A stretch of DNA of 64,000 bases from a bacterium (GCA_029945725.1 JAQSDB010000003.1:561842-625841); one strand, 5' to 3'; counted from the first letter of the stretch, positions 51,044 through 61,102 are shown. A program made the numbers and translations. The notes: generated from the letters alone by a model not told the origin.

Positions 51044-52078
51044 ATGTCAACGGTCGATTTGCACCAGCCGGCTATACCCATCACCTATGCCCGTCAGCTG
51101 GTAGAGCTTTGCGCGCGCTGGCACGTGGCACCCGCCGAGCTGATGGCAGAGACCGCACTGGCCAGACTGGATCTTTCTTCTACCGAGGCCCGCCTCAGTC
51201 CGCTGGAGTTCAATCTGCTGGTGGCACGGGCGATTCGCCTGACCGGAGAGCCGGCACTCGGCTATCACTTTGGTCTGCATATCAAGTTGTCGGCGCACGG
51301 CTTTCTCGGCTATGCCGTGATGACCAGTGCCACGCTGGGCGAGGCGCTGCAGCTGACAGGCAAGTTTTTCACCACGCGCAGCGGTGCCCTGCGTTTCAGC
51401 CACTTCATCGAGGGCGAGACGGCAGTGGTGCAGATTGACAGTACCGTTGATATTGCCCCCCCCTTTGCCTTTCCTTACGAGAGCCTGCTGGTAGGCTTCT
51501 GCCATGCCGGCGCCTATATCACGGGGGAGAGCAGTCTTGAGGCCGAGATCTGGATTGATTACCCGGAACCGGCTTATTACGCCGCCTGCGCCAGGCTGCT
51601 GCCCTGTCCCATTCGTTACGGCAAGCCGGTCAACCAGTTGCGCTTTCCAGCCGCCTTGTTGCAGCGCCCCCTGCTGATGGCGGATGCGACAGCCTCGCAA
51701 ATGGCGCTTGAGCAATGCGAGCGTGAGCTGGAGGCACTGTCCAGCCAGCCGCTGGTGTCGCGCGTGCGCGCCTTGCTCAGTGATGATCTGAGTGCCATGC
51801 CGGATCTGGAAACGGTGGCGGGCCGCTGCTGCATGTCGGCTCGCAGTCTCAAGCGCAAGCTGGCCGAGCATGGCGTGAGTTTTTCCGAACTGGTGGCAGA
51901 CATCCGCCGTGATGAAGCCAGGGTTCTGCTGGCGGAAGGCCGGCTCAGCATCGAGCAGATTGCCGGCCGCCTCGGCTATCGTGATCCCGCCAACTTCACC
52001 CGTGCCTTCAAGGGCTGGACCGGGGAAACGCCGCGCCAGTACCGCGATACTGTCCGTTCAGGCCTGCGCCCGGCCTGA
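51044..52078 (+). CDS. AraC-family transcriptional regulator
   Basis: C-terminal AraC HTH: LGYRDPANFTRAFKGWTGETPRQYR. Confidence 0.93.
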   Translation: MSTVDLHQPAIPITYARQLVELCARWHVAPAELMAETALARLDLSSTEARLSPLEFNLLVARAIRLTGEPALGYHFGLHIKLSAHGFLGYAVMTSATLGEALQLTGKFFTTRSGALRFSHFIEGETAVVQIDSTVDIAPPFAFPYESLLVGFCHAGAYITGESSLEAEIWIDYPEPAYYAACARLLPCPIRYGKPVNQLRFPAALLQRPLLMADATASQMALEQCERELEALSSQPLVSRVRALLSDDLSAMPDLETVAGRCCMSARSLKRKLAEHGVSFSELVADIRRDEARVLLAEGRLSIEQIAGRLGYRDPANFTRAFKGWTGETPRQYRDTVRSGLRPA

Positions 52079-52155
52079 ACGGACGTTTGGTGCCGGCCGT
52101 CATCCACGGCATAATCCGCCCCCTTCTTCTCTTTTGAACCCCGCCGGAGTTCTGC

Positions 52156-53154
52156 ATGTCCAGTGTCACCCTCAGTCACTATCTGGTTGAACAGCAGCGC
52201 AAGAATCCCGCCATTACGCACGATTTACGGCTTATCGTGGAAAGCGTGGCCACTGCCTGCAAGGCCATTGGCGTGGCCATCGGCAAGGGCGAGCTGGCAG
52301 GGGTGCTGGGCGGCGCCGGCAGTGAAAATGTGCAGGGCGAAGCCCAGAAAAAGCTGGATGTGATTTCCAACGACATCCTGATCCGCACCAAGCAGACCAA
52401 TGGCACGCTGGCGGCGATGGCCTCGGAAGAAATGGACGAGATCTACCTCATCCCCACCGAGTATCCGCAGGGCGACTACCTGCTGTTGTTCGATCCGCTG
52501 GATGGTTCCAGCAACATCGACGTGAATATTTCCGTCGGCACCATTTTCTCCGTGCTGAAAAAAGCCGATGACAACGAAGTGACGGTGACGGACTTCCTGC
52601 AGCCGGGGACGGCGCAGGTGTGTGCCGGCTATGCCGTATACGGCCCGTCCACGCAGCTGGTCCTGACGCTGGGGCGCGGCGTGGACTGCTTTACGCTGGA
52701 TCGGGAATACGGCGAATTCATTCTCACCCAGCCGCAGATGCGCATTCCGGAAGAGACCCGGGAATTTGCCATCAACATGTCCAACCAGCGCTTCTGGGAG
52801 GAGCCGGTGCAGCGCTATGTGGATGAGCTGCTGCGGGGTTCTACCGGCCTGCGTGAAAAGGATTTCAATATGCGCTGGGTGGCGTCTATGGTCGCGGATG
52901 TGCATCGCATCCTGAATCGCGGCGGCATCTTCCTGTACCCGATGGACAGCAAGACGCGCGAGCAGGGCGGCAAGCTGCGCCTGCTGTACGAGGCCAATCC
53001 CATGTCTTTCCTGATTGAGCAGGCAGGCGGGGCATCCACGACAGGGCGTGAGCGCATCATGAGTCTTGAGCCGGAAAAGCTGCACCAGCGTGTGCCCGTG
53101 GTGCTGGGTTCAAAACATGAAGTCGAGATCGTCCGGCGTTATCACCTCGAATAA
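52156..53154 (+). CDS. fbp: Fructose-1,6-bisphosphatase class 1
   Basis: [25 protein letters not shown]. Confidence 0.97.
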   Translation: MSSVTLSHYLVEQQRKNPAITHDLRLIVESVATACKAIGVAIGKGELAGVLGGAGSENVQGEAQKKLDVISNDILIRTKQTNGTLAAMASEEMDEIYLIPTEYPQGDYLLLFDPLDGSSNIDVNISVGTIFSVLKKADDNEVTVTDFLQPGTAQVCAGYAVYGPSTQLVLTLGRGVDCFTLDREYGEFILTQPQMRIPEETREFAINMSNQRFWEEPVQRYVDELLRGSTGLREKDFNMRWVASMVADVHRILNRGGIFLYPMDSKTREQGGKLRLLYEANPMSFLIEQAGGASTTGRERIMSLEPEKLHQRVPVVLGSKHEVEIVRRYHLE

Positions 53155-53197
53155 AACCGCACTACATCCCCTGCAACCAACGACAAGAAAGGTACGC

Positions 53198-53725
53198 ATG
53201 CTTGATACCAAAAAAGCGCTTCCCGAGATGGAGCGCACGTATGTAAATCTGATGATGGGCGTGGTGGGGCGCGGGCTCGTCTCTACCAGTCGGCATGATG
53301 CTTCCGTGCGCCGTGAAGTGTCTGCGTTTCCGGCGGGTTATGTGTTCCAGATGGTAGTTATGCCATCGGGGCCGGCTTTTTCCACGGAAGTTCAGGCGGA
53401 TGGCACGCTGCGCCTGCTCAAGAACTTTCAGGGCAAGGCGGATCTGGCCGTGCGCTTCAAGCATCTGTCGCATGCCTTTCTCGTGTTGTCTTTCCAGGAA
53501 GGCACGGCACGTGCATTTGCCAATGACCGCATGTATGTCGACGGTGACGTATCGCACGCCATTCGCATGGTGCGCTGTCTGTCGCGCATGGAAGTGCTGA
53601 TTTTGCCAAAGATTATTGCCGAGCGTGCGGTGAAGCGTTATCCCGCCATTTCGCTGGGTGAAAAAGCCGGTCTGGCGGCGCGCATCTACGCGCGGGTTGC
53701 CTTGAATTTTGTGAAAGGGGAATAA
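53198..53725 (+). CDS. SCP2-like hypothetical protein
   Basis: KADLAVRFKHLSHAFLVLSFQEGTARAFANDRMYVDGD resembles sterol-carrier-like folds; position between fbp and ADH. Confidence 0.5.
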   Translation: MLDTKKALPEMERTYVNLMMGVVGRGLVSTSRHDASVRREVSAFPAGYVFQMVVMPSGPAFSTEVQADGTLRLLKNFQGKADLAVRFKHLSHAFLVLSFQEGTARAFANDRMYVDGDVSHAIRMVRCLSRMEVLILPKIIAERAVKRYPAISLGEKAGLAARIYARVALNFVKGE

Positions 53726-53732
53726 AAAGAAA

Positions 53733-54920
53733 ATGGCAAAGTCGTATTATGAATTTTTCTGCCCGGTAAAAGTGATTGCCGGCCACAAGGCGCTGGAACA
53801 CATCCCTTTCGAGCTCTCCACTTTGCAGTCGAAACGGCCGATGGTGATTACCGACAAGGGTGTGGTGGCCGTGGGTCTGCTCAAGCATATCGAAGCGGCC
53901 TTTGCGGGCGCCGAGAGCACGATTGCGGCGGTGTTTGATGATGTGCCGCCGGACAGCAGCATGCAGACCGTGCGCAGTGCCACGGCCATGTACCGCGCCA
54001 ATAACTGCGATGCGATTCTTGCCGTGGGTGGCGGCTCGGTGATTGATACCTGCAAGGCGGTCAATATCCTGGTCTCTGAGGGCGGCGACGACCTGATGCG
54101 CTTCTCCGGTGCGCACAACCTCAAGCGTCCGCTGAAGCCGCTGTTTGTGGTGCCGACAACGGCGGGTACCGGTTCGGAAACCACCATGGTCGCCGTTATT
54201 TCTGATACCGAAAAAGGCGTGAAGGTCCCTTTTACGTCCTACTTCCTGATGCCGAATGCCGCGATTCTTGATCCGCGCATGACGCTGACCTTGCCGCCGC
54301 ATATCACGGCGATGACGGCGATGGATGCCATGACCCATGCCGTGGAGTCATTCACCTGTGTTGCCGCCAATCCCATCAGCGATGCCTACGCCTCGGCGGC
54401 GGTGCGCAAGGTGAGCGAAAACCTGCTCAAGGTGATGGATGCGCCAGCGGATGCCGATGCGCGCCTTGAGCTGGCGCAGGCCTCGACCATGGCCGGCATT
54501 GCCTTTTCCAATGCCATGGTCGGCATGGTGCACTCCCTGGGGCATTCCCTGGGTGCGGTGTGCCACTTGCCGCACGGCCTGTGCATGAACCTCTTCCTGC
54601 CTTACGTGCTCGAATACAACATGGACGTGAATGGCGACCGTATCGGCGAGCTGTTGCTGCCGCTGGCGGGTGCCGATGTTTATGCCACCACGCCAAAGCA
54701 TGAGCGTGCGCTGAAGGCGATTGCCACCATTCGCACCCTGCGTGACGAGCTCTATGGGCGCTGCAAGTTGCCGCGCACGCTCAAGGAAACCGGCAAGGTG
54801 CAGGAGAGTCAGCTGGAGCAGATTGCCGACCTCGCCATCAATGACGGCTCCATCGTCTTCAATCCCAAGGAAGCCGATCGCGACGAGCTGCTCGGTGTAT
54901 TGCGCGCCGCCTGGGCCTGA
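53733..54920 (+). CDS. Iron-containing alcohol dehydrogenase
   Basis: AVGGGSVIDTCKAVN; PTTAGTGSETT; MTHAVE; HSLGHSLGAVCHLPHG. Confidence 0.95.
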   Translation: MAKSYYEFFCPVKVIAGHKALEHIPFELSTLQSKRPMVITDKGVVAVGLLKHIEAAFAGAESTIAAVFDDVPPDSSMQTVRSATAMYRANNCDAILAVGGGSVIDTCKAVNILVSEGGDDLMRFSGAHNLKRPLKPLFVVPTTAGTGSETTMVAVISDTEKGVKVPFTSYFLMPNAAILDPRMTLTLPPHITAMTAMDAMTHAVESFTCVAANPISDAYASAAVRKVSENLLKVMDAPADADARLELAQASTMAGIAFSNAMVGMVHSLGHSLGAVCHLPHGLCMNLFLPYVLEYNMDVNGDRIGELLLPLAGADVYATTPKHERALKAIATIRTLRDELYGRCKLPRTLKETGKVQESQLEQIADLAINDGSIVFNPKEADRDELLGVLRAAWA

Positions 54921-54927
54921 GCTTTTC

Positions 54928-54969
54928 CCCCATAAAAAACGCCGCTTTCCAGCGGCGTTTTTTATGGGG
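54928..54969. terminator. Terminator with extended CCCCATAAAAAAC arms
   Basis: CCCCATAAAAAACGCCGCT-ttcc-AGCGGCGTTTTTTATGGGG. Confidence 0.9.
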
Positions 54970-55289
54970 CTGCTACCGTTCCGGTGTGCAGGGGAGGGGC
55001 GATAGCCCCGGTAAACTGGGCTTTTTCAGCGCAGTCCCGGCCTTCCAGTCCCTGCCGGCGACAGCCTTGTGCGGGCTGGCCGTGCCCGCGATGGCGCCGG
55101 CTGTTCAAGACCGCTTGACTTCTCGGTACCAAGCGCGAATTATCGTTCCTGCATGTTCCACAGGCCGAAATAGTTTCGTTGCTCGTCATCGCACTCGTCG
55201 GTATTCCAGCTCGTCATTTCCCCTGTTCCGGTCTCATGCACACCGGGCATTAAGCCCAAACTTCATTGCTTAGTTAGGTATACGAAAAA

Positions 55290-55493
55290 ATGACAACTGG
55301 TACAGTCAAGTGGTTCAACGATGCCAAGGGCTTCGGCTTCATTACGCAGGATGACGGTGGCGAAGATCTGTTCGCTCATTTCTCTGAAATCAAGGCAGAC
55401 GGTTTCCGTTCCTTGACGGAAGGTCAGAAGGTCTCCTTCGATGTAACGATGGGCAAGAAGGGCAAGCAGGCAGCTAACATCAAGCCTATTTGA
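55290..55493 (+). CDS. Cold shock protein, CspA family (copy 1)
   Basis: [31 protein letters not shown]. Confidence 0.97.
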   Translation: MTTGTVKWFNDAKGFGFITQDDGGEDLFAHFSEIKADGFRSLTEGQKVSFDVTMGKKGKQAANIKPI

Positions 55494-55504
55494 GCTTTTT
55501 CTGT

Positions 55505-55534
55505 AAAAAGGCCCGGCTTGCCGGGCTTTTTTAT
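55505..55534 (+). terminator. Terminator of csp copy 1
   Basis: AAAAAGGCCCGGCTTGCCGGGCTTTTTTA. Confidence 0.85.
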
Positions 55535-55740
55535 GCCTGTCGCCTGGCAATATGCCGCTTATCTGGAAAGCCGCTTGACTTGTGCGCGATAGCTGCCAGT
55601 ATATCTCCCGCATGCCGCACAGGCAGAAAGTCATGCTCGTTAGTCCTAGCTCTCGCCAGTACTTCAGTTCGTCATTTCACCCTGTTCAGGTCTCATGCAT
55701 TCCGGGCTAACGCCCATTCTTAGTTTCAGGTATATGAAAA

Positions 55741-55944
55741 ATGGCAACTGGTACAGTTAAGTGGTTCAACGATTCCAAGGGTTTTGGCTTCATTCAGCAG
55801 GACGACGGTGGTGAAGATCTTTTCGCTCACTTCTCCGAAATCAAGGCAGACGGCTTCCGTTCCTTGGCTGAAGGCCAGAAAGTCACGTTCGACGTGACCA
55901 TGGGTCAGAAGGGCAAGCAAGCAGCAAACATCCGCCCGGCTTAA
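55741..55944 (+). CDS. Cold shock protein, CspA family (copy 2)
   Basis: [31 protein letters not shown]. Confidence 0.97.
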   Translation: MATGTVKWFNDSKGFGFIQQDDGGEDLFAHFSEIKADGFRSLAEGQKVTFDVTMGQKGKQAANIRPA

Positions 55945-55957
55945 TCCGGTCTGATGT

Positions 55958-55987
55958 AAAAAGCCCGGCTTTATGCCGGGCTTTTTC
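55958..55987 (+). terminator. Terminator of csp copy 2
   Basis: AAAAAGCCCGGCTTTATGCCGGGCTTTTT. Confidence 0.85.
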
Positions 55988-56108
55988 ATGGGCGCGATTT
56001 GTGCACTGGCAATGCAGCCGGCCGACTCACGGGCCGTGTTTGACCAGTTTCCCCGGTGCGAAGCCCGTGCCACCATCGCTGCCCGATATTCACTGCGCAG
56101 GGCTGTCC

Positions 56109-56780
56109 ATGATTACTGTCCATCACCTCAATAACTCACGCTCCCAGCGTGTGCTCTGGCTGCTGGAAGAGCTGGGTCTGCCTTACGAGATCAGGCGCTA
56201 CCAGCGTGACGCCAGAACCATGCTGGCCCCGCCCGAGCTGCGCAAGATTCATCCGCTGGGCAAATCGCCGGTCATCACCGATGGTGATCTTGTGATCGCC
56301 GAGTCCGGCGCCATCATGGAGTATCTGGTGGAGCGTTATGGTGCCGGTCGTTTTGTACCGGCAGCGGGTACGCCGGAACGGCTGCGTTACACCTACTGGA
56401 TGCATTATGCGGAAGGGTCGGCCATGTTCCCGCTGTTACTGACCCTGATCTTTTCGCAGATGCCCAAGGCTCCCATGCCGTTTTTTGCACGGCCGCTGGT
56501 TCGTGGCATTGCCGACAAGGTGAAAAAATCCTACGTGAACCCGCAGCTCAGGCTGCATCTCGACTATATCGAGAGCGAGCTGGCCAAAAGCCCGTTTTTT
56601 GCCGGCACGGAATTCACGGCGGCTGATGTGCAGATGAGTTTCCCGATTGAAGCCGCTTGCGCCCGTGGCGGCCTCGACCGGGCCCGTCCGAAAATGTGGG
56701 AGTGGCTGCAGTTGATGCAGGCTCGTCCCGCCTACAAGCGTGCGCTGGAGAAAGGCGGGCCGTATGAGCTGCTGAGCTGA
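56109..56780 (+). CDS. Glutathione S-transferase family protein
   Basis: VHHLNNSRSQRVLWLLEELGLPYEIRRYQRD...HPLGKSPVITDGDLVIAESGAIMEYLVERY. Confidence 0.95.
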   Translation: MITVHHLNNSRSQRVLWLLEELGLPYEIRRYQRDARTMLAPPELRKIHPLGKSPVITDGDLVIAESGAIMEYLVERYGAGRFVPAAGTPERLRYTYWMHYAEGSAMFPLLLTLIFSQMPKAPMPFFARPLVRGIADKVKKSYVNPQLRLHLDYIESELAKSPFFAGTEFTAADVQMSFPIEAACARGGLDRARPKMWEWLQLMQARPAYKRALEKGGPYELLS

Positions 56781-56790
56781 TTTGCGTGCG

Positions 56791-56830
56791 CCCCATAAAA
56801 AACCCGGCATTTGCCGGGTTTTTTATGGGG
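56791..56830. terminator. Terminator with extended CCCCATAAAAAAC arms
   Basis: CCCCATAAAAAACCCGGCA-tt-TGCCGGGTTTTTTATGGGG. Confidence 0.9.
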
Positions 56831-56843
56831 CTGTTCAGGGCGC

Positions 56844-57062
56844 TTATGCGTGGGCCTGCTTTGCGGCGCGGCGTGGCTTCTTCACGGCGGCGGCAGTTGC
56901 GGTGCTGTCCAGGCGCTGGCGGGCAGCTTCCAGTAATTGTCCGGCACGGGACTCTTTAGTCTGCGTGAGCAGTGCGGACAGTTTTTCCCTGAACTGGGCC
57001 TTGCCCAGCTCAAAGGCGGTGATGGCAATGTTTTTCAGTTGGGTGGTGAAGCTCGTGGCCAT
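56844..57062 (-). CDS. Small hypothetical Ala/Lys-rich protein
   Basis: 72 aa; basic Ala-rich tail (AAAVKKPRRAAKQAHA); flanked by terminator and apparent RBS. Confidence 0.5.
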   Translation of the reverse strand: MATSFTTQLKNIAITAFELGKAQFREKLSALLTQTKESRAGQLLEAARQRLDSTATAAAVKKPRRAAKQAHA

Positions 57063-57199
57063 GATCCTTGACTCCTTTAACGTCCGTTTGGGGTAGTACG
57101 TTCAAATAACTGGCAATTTCCACGCCATTTGCATTATCCCGCAGAGGGATGACAAAGCGGGTTTCTGAAAAGTATTTTTATGTAAAAAGCAGGGTCGGC

Positions 57200-58105
57200 T
57201 CAGGCCTTGCGTGCATCGGTGTAGGGCACACGATAGCTTTCGCCGGCTTCGTCGGCGTCGCAGGACAGGCTTATGGTGCAGGGCAGTGGTGGCAGCTGCG
57301 GCTTTTTCAGGCTGGGCACGGTGATGATGGCAGCATCAATGCCTCCATCATGCGTCACGAAAATATTCGGCATCGGCTGTTTCAGCTCGTCCGGGAAGAC
57401 ATACAGGCTGAGTGTGGCAAGGCGCTTGGCCAGATGCACCAGCTCCATGTTTTCGGTGGGCCCGTTGTCGCCGTTTTCCTTCAGCCCTGCGGTTCGCTTC
57501 AGCAAGTCATAAAGCCGTGTATTCAGCACAATGATTTCCAGAAAAATCCGGCGCAGGTAAAGATTGTAGGAAAACGCGGTGTTGCCGCCCTGATGCACCA
57601 GCGGGCTGGGGCCGAGCGTCTGCTGCGGGTCCGGCCCTTCAATGAAGAATCCCGATACCACCACCGTGCTCGCCTTGAAGGACATGAGACGTATGCGCTC
57701 GCCGTGCTCGCGCAGGCGTTCGGCCTGGATGCTGCGCAGCTCGGCAAAAGACTGGATGCCTTTCAGGAAGTTCCGGTGTTCGGCCGAGTCGCGCCCGAAA
57801 TAGCTGACGACCACTTCACTGCAATCATGGATGTGGCGGTCGACATGACGGATCAGGGTTGCCGTGGTTTCTGCCAGCTCCTGATCGGCCGCATGCCCGG
57901 TATCCAGCTGCATGCTGAAGACATAGGCCGAGAGTTGCTCGATCACGTCTTCCATGCGACGCAAGGTCTGGCTGAGACTGATGGCATAGGTGGCGGCAGG
58001 GCGGCGCTGACCGGCTTCCAGATACAGTGTCTGGCTTTCCGGCGTGTTCTTGAGCAGGCGCAGCAGGCTCTTGCCGTGCGGATGTATTTTCTTGCTGAGG
58101 TTCAT
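57200..58105 (-). CDS. Conserved hypothetical protein
   Basis: 301-aa ORF with coding-like composition; no family recognised. Confidence 0.6.
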   Translation of the reverse strand: MNLSKKIHPHGKSLLRLLKNTPESQTLYLEAGQRRPAATYAISLSQTLRRMEDVIEQLSAYVFSMQLDTGHAADQELAETTATLIRHVDRHIHDCSEVVVSYFGRDSAEHRNFLKGIQSFAELRSIQAERLREHGERIRLMSFKASTVVVSGFFIEGPDPQQTLGPSPLVHQGGNTAFSYNLYLRRIFLEIIVLNTRLYDLLKRTAGLKENGDNGPTENMELVHLAKRLATLSLYVFPDELKQPMPNIFVTHDGGIDAAIITVPSLKKPQLPPLPCTISLSCDADEAGESYRVPYTDARKA

Positions 58106-58185
58106 GGCGGTACTTGCTGCTGAATCGCGCGGGGATGGCGCATTATGCCGGAGCCGTCATGTTGGCGGCTGACGGAAATCTTTTG

Positions 58186-58653
58186 CTAGAAAACACCCGG
58201 GGCCAGCTTCTGTTCTGCCTCCAGGCCCCAGCCATCTGTTTGCAGGGCGGCGGCCTGGCTGGTCTTGATCGGGATCAGGGTGAAAACAAAATAGACCGCG
58301 GGGCCGAGGCAGACTTCATAAATCACGGTGTAGTCGCCGGCCGTCACGTCCAGCGGAAGGTGCATTTCCTCGCTGGGCGAGGACACGGCCAGTTCGGCCG
58401 CGTCGACGACGGCAAACGGTGCCTGCAGCGTGCGCTGCGCATGCGCATCGGGGGTGAAGCTGTCGGCCACCCTGATCGTGATGCTGGCATCAAAGGTTTC
58501 TTCCGACAACGGATCCAGCATCAGCAAACCGTCCTGCACCACCAGGCCCTGGACGAGATTGCCCGGCCCCCACTGGAAATCGGCTTCGCTGCAGGCGCGT
58601 GAGCGCAGGCGCAACTGGCTCTGGGAGATGGTGAGGTCGAGTTTGATTTCCAT
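58186..58653 (-). CDS. Hypothetical protein
   Basis: 155-aa ORF; no family recognised. Confidence 0.5.
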   Translation of the reverse strand: MEIKLDLTISQSQLRLRSRACSEADFQWGPGNLVQGLVVQDGLLMLDPLSEETFDASITIRVADSFTPDAHAQRTLQAPFAVVDAAELAVSSPSEEMHLPLDVTAGDYTVIYEVCLGPAVYFVFTLIPIKTSQAAALQTDGWGLEAEQKLAPGVF

Positions 58654-58756
58654 GGGAAGCTCTGCCAGAAATGATGGCGGGTATTATGCGTGAAGGCAGC
58701 GCCGATGGGGCCGGTTTTCTGCCGTTGGCGGGTGCTCGTGATGGGGAGCATCCGGT

Positions 58757-59479
58757 ATGCTGGACACCAACACATCGCTGACCTCATCTGACATGCCCCT
58801 GCGCTCGCGAATCCTGCTGATGCTGGCACTGGCCGTTTTCGGCATCGGCCTGTACGAACTCTGGGCGGCCGACTGGCTGAGCTTTGCACAGCTCAAGGCA
58901 CATCACGGCGCCCTGGCGGCATGGGTCGGTGAACGGCCACTGACCGCCTACACCGGATTTTTTCTCGCCTTTGTGCTGGCCACGGCATGCTCGGTGCCCG
59001 TTGCCACCTTGTTGACCCTAGTCGTTGGTTCCGTGTTCGGTTTTGCGCAGGCACTGCTGCTGGTGTCGCTGGCCAGCAGCAGTGGCGCCACGCTGGCCAT
59101 GCTGCTGTCGCGTCATGTGTTCCGCACGCTGGTGGAAAAGCGCTGGCCGGAACTGGTGGCGCGCATCAATCACGGTCTCGCCAAGGACGGCGACTTTTAC
59201 CTGCTCGCCCTGCGCCTGGCGCCGGCACCCCCGTATTTTCTGGTGAACCTGCTGATGGGGCTGACACGCCTGCCGGCTTACCGTTTCTTTGTGGTGAGCC
59301 TGCTCGGCATGCTGCCGCTGGACATCCTTTTTGTGCAGGCCGGCAGTACGCTGGCCACGCTGCAGTCACCGGCAGACATTCTTGATGTGCGCACGCTGGC
59401 CGTGCTGGCGCTGGCCGGCATGCTGCCCCTGCTGCTGCGCTGGATGATGCGCAGCAGCATCACGGTCGATGCACGATAG
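58757..59479 (+). CDS. TVP38/TMEM64 (DedA-like VTT) family membrane protein
   Basis: FFLAFVLATACSVPVATLLTLVVGSVFGF; LRLAPAPPYFLVNLLMGLTRLPAYRFFVVSLLGMLP. Confidence 0.9.
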   Translation: MLDTNTSLTSSDMPLRSRILLMLALAVFGIGLYELWAADWLSFAQLKAHHGALAAWVGERPLTAYTGFFLAFVLATACSVPVATLLTLVVGSVFGFAQALLLVSLASSSGATLAMLLSRHVFRTLVEKRWPELVARINHGLAKDGDFYLLALRLAPAPPYFLVNLLMGLTRLPAYRFFVVSLLGMLPLDILFVQAGSTLATLQSPADILDVRTLAVLALAGMLPLLLRWMMRSSITVDAR

Positions 59480-59500
59480 GGCGCGCTCCGGAACAGAAGC

Positions 59501-59812
59501 TCAGAGCAGAAGGTTGAGGACGGTCTGGGTGATGCTGCTGCTGATGTCAAAACGCTTGCCGCCCAGGAAGCGGTTCAGGGCATTGCCGATCCATTCCCGC
59601 TCGCAGCGGAAATACACCACCACAAACGCCTCCGGCTCAACCCGGTACTCGACTTCCAGCCGCAACGGCTCGGCCTCGCCCAGCAGCGCGACATGCATGG
59701 TCGCCAGATTCACTTTCGGGTCGATGTCGATGTCGACGACCTCGCCAAAGTCCTCGAAATACTTGTTGAGAAACATTTTCGCACCCAGGGAACGTATGGC
59801 ATCAAGAGGCAT
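59501..59812 (-). CDS. Conserved hypothetical protein
   Basis: 103 aa from MPLDAIRSLGAKMFLNKYFEDFGEVVDIDID. Confidence 0.55.
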   Translation of the reverse strand: MPLDAIRSLGAKMFLNKYFEDFGEVVDIDIDPKVNLATMHVALLGEAEPLRLEVEYRVEPEAFVVVYFRCEREWIGNALNRFLGGKRFDISSSITQTVLNLLL

Positions 59813-59927
59813 GGGGCAGTCCGTAGTAAGGCGGTGAGGCGTGAAGATAGCGGAGTGTGTGCAGCTTGTCGCGTTTCGGTCCGGCGTGCGGTGGCGTGAG
59901 CGGCGCCTGCAGGCGCTGCGCTTGCAC

Positions 59928-60395
59928 TCAGTGATGGTTGTGCTTGTCCGCATGTTCGGCATGCCGCTTCCACAGCCGCTCCATGCTCAGATACGTGAAG
60001 GAGGCCGACCAGCCGATCATCAGCAGGCCGCTGAGCGCCTCCACGCCAGTCACCAGGCGCAGTCCGCCGAGCGGATAAACATCCCCGATGCCCAGCGAGG
60101 TGTAGGTGACGACGGAGAAATACAGGTAGTCGACCGTCTCGCCATTCATTTCACCGGAAAAATGGCCAACCCCCAGATGCGCCAGCAGCGCATAGCAGGC
60201 GGTGTAGAGCCAGACTTCCAGGCTGTGCGCGAAAAAAACACCAAAGATGACGTAGACCATTTCCTTGCGCGGATGCACGCGCAGGCGCGGAATGAGCTTG
60301 TCTGAAATCAGGCGCAGGGCTTCGTAATGAACCAGCACGGTGATCACCACCATCACCACGCAGGCCAGCATGCTCCAGACAAGTTCAAGCGACAT
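59928..60395 (-). CDS. Two-TM ion channel family protein (Ion_trans_2-like)
   Basis: VDYLYFSVVTYTSLGIGDVYPLGGLRLVTGVEALSGLLMIGWSASFTY pore-loop layout. Confidence 0.8.
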   Translation of the reverse strand: MSLELVWSMLACVVMVVITVLVHYEALRLISDKLIPRLRVHPRKEMVYVIFGVFFAHSLEVWLYTACYALLAHLGVGHFSGEMNGETVDYLYFSVVTYTSLGIGDVYPLGGLRLVTGVEALSGLLMIGWSASFTYLSMERLWKRHAEHADKHNHH

Positions 60396-60487
60396 GGTTT
60401 GTATCCGTCAATGACAGCCTGCATCAGAGCATGGCTGATTGCGGCGGATCAAGCAGCTGCGCAAGTACGCGCGCACAAGGCGGAACA

Positions 60488-60919
60488 CTAAAGGTGTTGT
60501 TCCACCCACTGGCGGAATTGCGCCGCGGGCAGGGCGCCGGAGAGGCGTGCCACTTCGCGCCCCTGGCGGAAGATCATCAGGGTGGGAATGCTGCGGATGG
60601 CAAAGCGCTGACCCAGCGCCGGCTCGGCCTCGGTATCGACCTTGGCGAGGCGCACGCGCGGCTCCAGTGCCGCGGCGGCCTGTTCGAACACGGGTGCAAA
60701 CTGCTTGCAGGGGCCGCACCAGGGCGCCCAGAAATCCACCACCACCGGCAGGTCGCCGCTCACATGCGCATCAAAGCTGGCGGCGTTGAGCGCCACGGGG
60801 TGTGCGTTGAACAACCCCTGTTTGCAGCTGCCGCATTTGGCGCCGTCCGCCAGGCGCTCGGCCGGAACGCGGTTCTTGCGGTGGCAGTGCGGGCAGGTGA
60901 CGAGCAGGGGCGTGGTCAT
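60488..60919 (-). CDS. trxC: Thioredoxin 2
   Basis: N-terminal CPHC..CGSC zinc motif; FWAPWCGPCKQFAPVFE. Confidence 0.95.
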   Translation of the reverse strand: MTTPLLVTCPHCHRKNRVPAERLADGAKCGSCKQGLFNAHPVALNAASFDAHVSGDLPVVVDFWAPWCGPCKQFAPVFEQAAAALEPRVRLAKVDTEAEPALGQRFAIRSIPTLMIFRQGREVARLSGALPAAQFRQWVEQHL

Positions 60920-61102
60920 GGCGGTATTCCTGAAGGCGTTGGCTCGAATATGGAGGCCATGGCGGGAAATACAATGGTGCGGCGGCGACCGGATTTTTTG
61001 CCCGAAGGCGAGCTGCATGAAAGATTGATACAGGGCAGTGCGCCGGTGAGCCGCAGCGCCATACTGAAAAGACAGCCATCACATAGTCATTGCGAGGCAA
61101 GC

